A stretch of 64,000 nucleotides of DNA. Source: Conus ventricosus (taxonomy: Eukaryota > Mollusca > Gastropoda > Neogastropoda > Conidae). The notes beneath the pieces are model-generated. The model had not been told where the DNA came from. It searched no databases and worked only from the letters and a program-made list of their open reading frames with translations. Where the stretch lies: the NCBI GenBank assembly GCA_018398815.1, contig CM031618.1, forward strand, positions 46,513,252-46,577,251. Direction: 5' to 3'. The stretch's first letter is position 1, and each line of letters begins with the position of its first letter. Shown here one piece after another: positions 56,473 to 64,000 of this stretch. Position numbers and translations under genes: made by a program.

Positions 56473-56790
56473 GTTCCACCATCTAAAACCCTCCAAACAA
56501 GATCAAGGAAGGGCCACAACCAACAATACAGCAAAATAACGTGCCGGATGGAACAAACAAATATATGTCGTTCCTCTCAAGAACAGTAAGGGACTGGAAC
56601 CTGCTCCATCAGGAGATAGTGCAGGTCCCAACGGCAGGTACCTTCAGTAGGAAGGTATCTGCATTTCCGTAAATCCAACTCTCCGCCCCATCCCTTCACC
56701 CCTTTCCCTTTCCCCTTCTCTGTAGTCTATACTCTCTTTCATTCTCTCAATAAAAGTTTTTGTTGTTGTTGTTGCTGCTGCTGGCTTTTT
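56473..56790 (+). pseudogene. CR1-like LINE C-terminus and 3' end
   Basis: Resumes after the MITE with 'FLSRTVRDWNLLHQEIVQ', a typical CR1 tail. The 3' UTR has CAATAAAAG at 56,747 and ends in (GTT)n(GCT)n to about 56,783. Confidence 0.75.
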
Positions 56791-56928
56791 TTCTTCAGTC
56801 GTCTTCACCCCAAATATAGCAACAATTGTCAAACACTTGACTGTGGTTACTAACGGAAGATGAAGAATAGTACCAGTTGTAGCAGAAGAGAGCTAAGGAA
56901 GAATATTTGCTGTTTTCGATATGGCATT

Positions 56929-56930
<2 letters not shown>

Positions 56931-57004
<74 letters not shown>

Positions 57005-57042
57005 AGAGAGAGAACAACATCAAATGCTTGACCGCAAACATA
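56931..57042. repeat. (GA)n microsatellite with conserved right flank
   Basis: GA with two slips to 57,013, then 'ACATCAAATGCTTGACCGCA', matching the flank after the GA tract at 13,655. Confidence 0.85.
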
Positions 57043-57316
57043 CGGTGGTGCCGATTTTAAATCTAATTCAATCAGATCAGATTCAATTAGATTCAGTTAA
57101 ATCAAAACTCAGATGATTTTATTCAAAAAGGGTCACTGACCATTATGAAGCGGGATGTGGAGAACGTAACAACAGTATATGCATTTTACAGAACACTAGA
57201 AAGACTGGATGAACTTGTGTCTCACGAAGTCATAGCTGATCGAAACTAAAATGCCTTAAACAAGTAAATTGAGAAATTTCTTACTATGCTTTCATTCTGA
57301 GATGCCATAAGCAAAC

Positions 57317-57856
57317 TTAACCGATATTGACAGGGATCCCTGGACACTTAATTTGTATATATTGCGCTCTTAGACTAGATAACGTAGAGCAGCATAAAAC
57401 AAAATGCCGTTCGTCTTCTTTACCATTATTGCATAGTGGACAAGTAAAATCCATTCCAGTATATTTACTGTAACGATACCGGTGTTGTGCAATGTCTGAA
57501 ATTCCCAGTCTAAATTTGGTCATAGTAAACTTCAAATGTTTTCCTAAATCCATTCGCAGATAAAGTTTAACATCGTGTACCGTACAAAATGTCCGATACA
57601 TGGTAAATCTATCGCTATTTTTGGTATGAGCGTCCCATTCCTGCCACCTGCACGCAATCAATCTGTCTTTAAATTCACATAGAAATAATTTATCATTTTG
57701 CACGCCTTGGTTCATCCAAACATAACAATATCCAAATTGATACAATTTACATCGGATATTTGAAATCCAGCTTCTTTTATCTCTTGCATCCAGGTCGTAT
57801 AACATCATATAAGGTTTCCCTGGCAATCTATTATCATTCATTTTAGTTAATTTCAA
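57317..57856 (-). pseudogene. LINE ORF2 C-terminal zinc segment
   Basis: A 179-codon open segment ending with 'DFTCPLCNNGKEDERHFVLC', a CxxC...H...C pattern. Shares 'NIRCKLY' and 'YVWMNQGV' with the other copy at about 23,510-23,580. Confidence 0.78.
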
Positions 57857-57952
57857 CCAGAATCAAACGCAGATTAATACAGAATTTAAAGAAATAGGAT
57901 ATCTATTAGTCTCTCCATAGACAAAGTCATTAGGTGTTCGCATTTCAACTCC

Positions 57953-58348
57953 AAAATAGTCTCATTCCTTCGAATGAGACTATAAACCGAGGTTCCGTGT
58001 GTGAACGCACGCATAACATCTTGCACACACGTAAAATCCCATCACCAACTTTCGGAAGAGAAGGCCAGTTTGGCCGTTGGTATGGATGACATGTTACACA
58101 TAGCATGCACCCTGCGTGAGAAATTAAAAGAATGGAGGAAGTAAGGAAATTGAGTGAACGATATTGAGCGATATTGACTGGATGGCACGGGAAACGACTG
58201 AATAAAGCACCAGCTGGCAGCTCTTCAGTCGGCACTACCCAGGTAGGCAGCCCGTTGTGTAAACGAGTGTGGATTGTAAGGCGCTTAGAGCTTGGTCTTT
58301 AGCCGAGAATAGGCGCTATATAAGTATTCAATTTTATTATTATTATTT
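57953..58348 (+). mobile_element. tRNA-type SINE with (TTA)n tail
   Basis: A 5' part with 'GAATGAGACTATAAACCGAG', a short 'GGTAGGCAGCCCGTTGTGTA', then 'GGCGCTTAGAGCTTGGTC', 'GCGCTATATAAGTATTC' and (ATT)n. The tail resembles SINE and partner-LINE tails common in molluscs and other animals (from memory). It splits the connection region of the minus-strand LINE. A short A-rich duplication (AAAATA) may flank it. Confidence 0.75.
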
Positions 58349-58594
58349 AAAAAAAAATAAGGCAAAGAGGTGCACTTTTTCCACAATGGTGGGCTGCATC
58401 ATCAAGTCCCCAAAGTTCTGCACTATACTGAGAAATGGGTTGAACCTGGGAATAAAAAAACTTCAACAATAAATCTAAACTAGAATTCTTCAAAACATAC
58501 AGTTTCCTGATAATGCAGAGCAGAGCTTTCTTTGCTTTACTTAACAGGTCATTGCATGCCAATGTGAAACTGAGTTTTGTTGAAAACAGTATAC

Positions 58595-59764
58595 CTAAGT
58601 ATCTATAACATTCACAACAGGCACCACTGCATGATTATACGTCCATGTTTCTCTTGCTGCTAAATAACCACCTTTTCTAAACACAATTATATTGCTTTTA
58701 CCTAAACTCACTTTTAAATCAAGAGAAAAAGCTACGCGTTGCAGACTGTTCAACTGAGTATGCAAACCAATTACTGTCTCTGATAACAGTACAACATCAT
58801 CTGCTAGTAGTAAGATAAAGAGCTCAAAATAGTCGGTTGTGAACATTGCACGATGCTTACCGTTTTGAATTATTTCTAGGGCAAGTTCATTAATGAACAA
58901 AGAAAATAAAACCGGGCTACACACGTCACCTTGCTTAACATCGTAAGTGCACATGATAAAAATAATTAGTTTAAATGCACACTATACCTTAACTATAACC
59001 TTATTATACATACTTTTTATTCAAGGTATAGATTACCATTTATACCATTTCTGAGTAGAACTGACCAAAGAATTTTCCTGTTTATTGTATCAAAAGCCTT
59101 CTCAAAATCAATAAATGTAACATATAATTTTCTGTCCAGAGGGAACTGTTTTTGAACAAAGGTTAACAAAGTAAACATGTTATTAATAGTTGATAATTCT
59201 TTTTGAATCTGGCTTGATATTCCCCAGTATTGTTATTTTCTTCAACCAACTCTTGCAAACGATGATTAATAACTGTACTATAAATTTTACTACTAATATT
59301 GCATAACGAAATGTCCCTGTAATTGTTAGGGTTGTTGACATCTTTTTTGTACAGAGGAAGCACAATACTTTCTGTCCAATTGTCAGGAAATATACCTTTC
59401 TGAAATAATGCATTAGAAAATGTGACAAAGAAATATGCAACACATTCACCTGCATTTTTATTAACTCTCCAAGTATTCCATCCGACCCAGTAGCTTTTCT
59501 AATTTCTATCTTTCTAATCGCTAAGAGAACTTCTTTTAAAATTGGTCGATTGAAGTAATTACCATTACCATCAACGTTTAATTCGTTCTCATCTGCTTCA
59601 CTTTCTTTTTCGAGTAAATGTTTTAAATGTTGAAACCAATCATCTAGATTGATATTATTACAAATGTGTTTTCTTTTGGATGAAAATGTATTTACATTTT
59701 GGTTTAAACAAGTTTTATTCAAACATGGTTTACATTTGCAGCGAAACATAATGTATTTTAGCAC
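58595..59764 (-). pseudogene. LINE reverse transcriptase, frameshifted
   Basis: 'PILKEVLLAIRKIEIRKATG' and 'SDGILGELIKM' (fingers), 'NNPNNYRDISLCNISSKIYS' (motif 1), an 'FIDFEKAFD' motif A near 59,105, 'VKQGDVCSPVLFSLFINEL' (motif B) and 'LLLADDVVLLSE' (motif C, LADD), then 'SLGKSNIIVFRKGGYLAARE'. Catalytic Asp pair present. Frame breaks near 59,400, 59,180 and 58,960. Confidence 0.83.
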
Positions 59765-60155
59765 AACAAGCTAAAAATTGCTTTTGATTACTCACAGAAG
59801 ATAACAATTCTTTAACAACGACTTATGGAAATCGTTCTCTTTGCGCATTAACAAATGTTCATATTCTCTACGTGCAATACAAAAAGCATTTCCGTCTTCA
59901 GAATATCCTGTTCGACGGGCTGTTTTATAAAGCTTTCTTGAATTTTCTTTGCTGCTTTACATTCATGATCATACCAGACATCTGATTTATCATTATCGCC
60001 AGTTCTGATATGTTTATTCATGCATTCAGCACATCGATTGATACAATCGTTAAAGGTAGACAAAGCTTCGTTAATGTCATGTGCGGCGAAGGGAAGGGAT
60101 TGGAAGAGTGGAAAGGAGTTGACTGCATGTGAAAGTTTTATATGAATATACATAT

Positions 60156-60385
60156 GTTTGTCGACACTTGCATGGGTGTGTACAAGTGTTTTAAAATATA
60201 ATCATTGCATTGGGAAAATGGGTAAAAATATTGGATACTTATCACAAAATGAGTATCAAAGCTATGAACATATGAAAATCAATGAAAACCTACCAAATAT
60301 GAAATAACAATAACACATTAATCCTTAACGTCGAATTAACAAATATAACACTAAGAAAGAACAGCCAACACATACAATTGCATGT

Positions 60386-60387
<2 letters not shown>
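60156..60387. other. Unique AT-rich spacer
   Basis: No feature seen. Confidence 0.4.
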
Positions 60388-60449
<62 letters not shown>

Positions 60450-60454
60450 ATATA

Positions 60455-60489
<35 letters not shown>

Positions 60490-60520
60490 ACATATATATA
60501 TATCTATATATATATATATA
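60388..60520. repeat. (TA)n microsatellite
   Basis: About 130 bases of TA with a few slips, ending at the base before the gypsy LTR. Confidence 0.97.
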
Positions 60521-61615
60521 TGTCACACTGAGCACAAATGCATACATGCACTCAGCTCAGCATTCACTCTGTGCACACGTAGTCTCTCCAAACAACCAGA
60601 AGGCGCACTACAATAACTCTTCTTCTCCCCTTCCTCTCCGGGGAATAATTTACTAAACGATAATCACTTTTCCCACATACACAACAGATTTGTTTTCTAA
60701 TATTTATCTTCTTTTCCTCCTCTCCAGTGGAGGTACAATCATTCCACAGATCCACAGACCAAATTTTATCTCATTATACATAGTAAATCACAAGAACTTC
60801 TTTTACAGGTTTCTCCTCCTCAATGGAGAAATAATTTATACACTTTCCAAAGAAGAATTAGAGATGGCTTAAAATACAGGAACAGTATCAATGTTCCGAC
60901 CAGGGGGACAATAAAAAGTCATAGTGGGTCAACATGACAAACGCTTTCAAAATTCTCTCACGACTGCCGCAGTCGTTGTTCTCTTCAACTAGGTTCTCCA
61001 GCTCTGGAGACAATTAGGTGCTGCCACAGCACTGGAGCCAAATACTTGTTGTGCGACTGCCACAGTCCCCTACCCGTTACTGGTGCTGCCACCGCACCGG
61101 GAAGGGATGAAACACGAATGAAGTCCGTGTAAGTAATCTCTTTCAAAATCTGAATAATGATAATTTTTTTGCCTTTTTTTCCCTTTTCTTAACTCTCTCT
61201 CTTTTCTCTCCCCATCTGTCTATACCTCACCTGGTAATGGTAGATTACAGGTGAATCTCGTTCTGCAGTTCCAAACAACCTGTCTGGTCAGTGTCCCCAA
61301 GCCATCTCCTTCCTGTACTTTATTTTTCCTTCCTGCACTCTTCCTGAGTACATATTCAGTGAGTACTCGTCTAACTCTACGCATTACCAGCCTTGGTTAC
61401 TTGACCAATGGACAACGTCCGTCCATTTTCCTGATCAATTCAACCAATAATCACCCTACGTCTATAGCACAGCGACCCCGATCACACTGGTCAGGCTACG
61501 TAAATTATCCTTTCTTTTACCTTTCCTTTTCCCTACCTAGGGACATGCTTTATATCAATAAGGGCGTACGCGACGGAACGTCACATGTCGCCATGTGAGG
61601 CTACGTCACATGACA
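60521..61615 (-). repeat. 3' LTR of gypsy copy 2
   Basis: 1,095 bases. The reverse complement starts TGTCATGTGACGTAGCC and ends CTCAGTGTGACA, like the LTR at 43,508-44,590, with scattered small differences. Confidence 0.9.
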
Positions 61616-62202
61616 CCCCCATCCCGGGGTGAAAATATTTTTTTTTCGCCAAGAAAATGTGTGTTTTTTTAATAGAATACACATACATATCTAGTTAATG
61701 TACAACTTCAGCCATCAATTACCAATTTTTCACCACACAAGAGTTTTCATCAATGCATAGAACTAACCTTTATGAATATCATAAAGATCCAAAATCACAT
61801 TCTAAAATCTTAGTTTCAAAACAAAAATGCAAAAACAGTTTTTTCCTTTAAAAACAAAAACAAAAATCAAATTCATACTCCATCACAAATCACAAGTCAC
61901 ATTGACACAAAGAACATATAATGACACTGATCATTCCAAATGCCAATTATGTTTATATATACAAAAATGCAAACAGGTTTTGCTTGCCTGTTCTCACATG
62001 AACATATGTCCCAAAATCCTCACAAAATGAGAATTTCCCATGAATCACTTGATGAGAAACATTTGCCAAGTGAAAAGTCTGTCTTGAAGCAAGAATATCC
62101 AATATCGCAGTCTACTCGAAAGTTAAACACTTTTTTTCATTCTTCACAATGGACCGACATGACAAAAAAAAACACACCACACACACACACACACACACAC
62201 AC

Positions 62203-62246
<44 letters not shown>

Positions 62247-62520
62247 ACACACACACACACACACACTTGTAACACATCAAATGAAGTATTCTGCGCACAT
62301 TCACAAAGTATTCTACACAAAGTAGCATCCTATTATGAGACACCAATGCCAATACATATGGACTTTTGGAAAAAGATCAGTCACAATTACTTATTAGTTC
62401 AGATTGACAGTAGCATACATAACAATGCAAAAACCCCAAATTTAAAGTCTGTCCACAATGAAAACAAACAGCAGAAACAGACTTTCTTTTTTATGCAGCT
62501 ACAACTGCACGAAGGATACT
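61616..62520 (-). other. Gypsy 3' untranslated region with (CA)n
   Basis: Aligns with 42,760-43,507. A (CA)n tract at 62,174-62,267 is absent from copy 1 at the matching place (about 42,975). Confidence 0.8.
62174..62267. repeat. (CA)n microsatellite
   Basis: About 45 CA units with CAAAACA and CACCA slips, inside gypsy copy 2. Confidence 0.97.
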
Positions 62521-63080
62521 GTGCACTCATGCACGGGACAGAAAAATCTGCCATGACATTCTGAGTTCCAGGTAATGGCTCAATGTCAAATTTGAACTCC
62601 TGCAATGACAAAGCCCATCTTAACAGTCTGCTATTTTTGGACTTGGACGACTGCAAAAACGTCAATGGCCTGTGGTCGGTTTGTAACCGAAACTGTCTCC
62701 CAGTAAGGAATCTGGCAAATTTCTCACAAGCCCAAACAATGGCAAGACACCCCCTCTCAATTGTTGAAAATTTTTGACTTGTGTGTTAGAGAACGTTTTA
62801 CTTGCATATTGCACAGGGTGTAACAATCCATTCTTTTCTTGCAAAAGTACATTTCCCCATGCCTTTGGAACTGGCATCAGTTCTCAAAAAAAAAAAATCC
62901 TCTGAAAGAGAGGGCAAAAGAGCACAGGGAATGAACTGAGGGTGTTTTGAACACATTCCAGAGCTTTCTGGCACTCATCTGACCAGACGATACATTTGTT
63001 TTTGTTCCTTTTGTTAAGTCACTCAAAGGGGCTGTCAAGGACGCAAAGTACGGGACATATCTTCTGTAATAGGACAACAA
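62521..63080 (-). pseudogene. Gypsy RNase H and connection, copy 2
   Basis: Pieces across frames: 'YYRRYVPYFASLTAPLSDL' (connection), 'NVLLQEKNGLLHPVQYASK' and 'FLQSSKSKNSRLLRWALSL' (RNase H). The catalytic region near 62,880 is disrupted by an A run. Confidence 0.8.
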
Positions 63081-64000
63081 TCCAAGGAGTGATCTTATCT
63101 GTTTTTTTTGTAGTGGGTCTCTTCAAGGCTAAGATCTTTTCTATTTTCTTTTCTCTGGTGTCATTTTCCAAACAGAAATGACATGACCCAAAAAACTCAA
63201 GAGTCTGGGGAATCCAGCACGAATTTTGGATGGTCTAGCCGTCAGACCAAAATTCGGAGTTTACAGAAAACAGCTCTCAAGTTTATCCGGAAGATCATTC
63301 CATGACTTTGCAACAAGCAAAATGTCATCAAAAAACTTACTGCTCCACACTCATGAAGTTTTAGTGCGCGCATCATTCTGGCAAAAGAAGCCGGGGCGTT
63401 ATGTAATCCAGATGGCATTTTCGTCCATTGAAACAGTCAAAAGGTGTCTGAAAAGCTGTTTTTTCCTTGTCTGCTTCAGCCATCGGGATTTCCCAATCCC
63501 TTTAGTTGTTTAACTTCCTGAAATCGATGCAAACCGCACCGAACCATCAGGTTTGTCCACCAATACAACTGGTGAGCTGTATGGTGACGAGGACGGGTCA
63601 ATAACTTTCAACCCCAGCATAACTTGAATCTCTCTTTTGACAACCTGTTTTTTCGCAAATGGGAGGGGGTATGGTTTGACTCGGATGGGCTTTCCGTACT
63701 CAACTGAATAGTATGGGGTTCAATTGTTGTCACTGTCCCCGGGGTATCAGTCAGGACATCCTGAAAGTCCTTCAAAATACCTTCCAATTGTTCTTTCTGA
63801 ATCAAAGATAAAATCATCACACAAAACAACATCACGATAAGTTTCTCCCTTGACAGAAAGCGTGGACAGAGGTACAGTATCATGTATACTGGTAGATGTT
63901 AACAACCCCACATTGGTTGTTTGCACAGTCTTTGCTTTGTCTGTGTATGTGACATCAGGTACAAAATCAGAACCAATGATTTCTGTAATAGCCACATCTG
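63080..64000 (-). pseudogene. Gypsy RT and upstream spacer, copy 2
   Basis: RT is frameshifted between about 63,100 and 63,610. The spacer (63,995-63,608) reads 'MAITEIIGSDFVPDVTYTD' and 'EQLEGILKDFQDVLTDTPGT', matching copy 1 at 41,175-41,440. Confidence 0.8.

Larger units (their letters stand above)
52880..56790 (+). mobile_element. CR1-like LINE with PHD finger
   Basis: A plus-strand non-LTR element. Parts: 5' region (start uncertain, about 52,880), PHD finger (53,200-53,340), endonuclease (about 53,520-54,180), linker, RT (54,900-55,900), C-terminal part, and a 3' end with AATAAA (56,748) followed by (GTT)n and (GCT)n. A 48-bp perfect palindrome (54,519-54,566) and a 272-bp MITE (56,201-56,472) interrupt it. 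Many frame breaks. Confidence 0.85.
57220..60155 (-). mobile_element. Sibling of the 2A LINE, ORF2 part
   Basis: A minus-strand LINE of the same family as 17,440-24,190. Parts: linker (60,153-59,850), RT fingers (59,764-59,183), RT palm (about 59,160-58,595), connection (58,562-58,347) and zinc-containing C-terminus (57,856-57,317). It keeps the RT segment that the other copy has lost. A SINE sits at about 57,953-58,348. There is no endonuclease or ORF1 here, so it is 5'-truncated. Confidence 0.8.
60521..64000 (-). mobile_element. Gypsy element copy 2, 3' part (cut by window end)
   Basis: Inverted second copy of the family at 36,368-44,590. It contains the 3' LTR (60,521-61,615), untranslated region, RNase H, RT and the spacer before RT. 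The window ends at a point matching about 41,172 in copy 1, just before the integrase remnant, so the pol order cannot be confirmed here. Confidence 0.88.

Overview
This window looks like intergenic or intronic DNA from a repeat-dense animal genome, most likely a lophotrochozoan and probably a mollusc (a gastropod is plausible). The evidence is indirect. There are no operons or Shine-Dalgarno signals. Non-LTR elements of several clades lie next to Ty3/gypsy and Tc1 elements. One tRNA-type SINE has a 5' end ('GAATGAGACTATAAACCGAG') and a GCGCTATATAAG...(TTA)n tail that I associate from memory with mollusc SINEs. A single-exon rhodopsin-family receptor of invertebrate peptide-receptor type is present. 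Dinucleotide and tetranucleotide microsatellites are extremely abundant. I found no intact host gene.

Layout. 0-2.9 kb: decayed L1/Tx1-type LINE (minus). 2.9-15 kb: microsatellite-rich DNA holding copies of two dispersed repeat families (called R1 and R2 here) and an A/C-rich tract. 14.6-15.6 kb: frameshifted GPCR pseudogene. 15.9-17.4 kb: 5'-truncated RTE-like LINE (minus) with a long open reverse-transcriptase frame. 17.4-24.2 kb: a LINE (plus) whose ORF1 carries a 2A-type DVEQNPGP motif. Its ORF2 is split by a 2.4-kb inverted-repeat (palindromic) element with a 9-bp target duplication and repeated hammerhead-like cores. 24-28.8 kb: mixed short repeats. 28.8-31.5 kb: CR1/Jockey-group LINE (minus). 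31.5-33.1 kb: Tc1-like transposon (minus). 33.1-33.9 kb: RTE-like fragment (plus). 36.4-44.6 kb: Ty3/gypsy element (plus) with integrase pieces upstream of reverse transcriptase (Gmr1-like order). Its 5' LTR contains two nested MITEs. 45-52.7 kb: microsatellites and short modular repeats. 52.9-56.8 kb: CR1-like LINE with PHD finger (plus), interrupted by an identical copy of one of those MITEs. 57.2-60.2 kb: sibling of the 2A LINE (minus) with a SINE inside it. 60.5-64.0 kb: second copy of the gypsy element (minus), cut by the window end.

The window is therefore a nested record of transposition rather than a set of cooperating genes. The most unusual items are five. (1) The palindromic element with a 750-bp internal period and hammerhead-like cores. 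(2) The gypsy family with the integrase remnant before RT. (3) A 272-bp MITE present as two apparently identical copies in two different retroelements. (4) Four short-module repeat families sharing a GACAAA-like word and often joined to microsatellites. (5) Paralogue pairs that show microsatellites present in one copy and absent from the other.

All reading was by eye. Identities are not computed, element edges are approximate unless a target duplication is quoted, and clade names are inferences from motifs.
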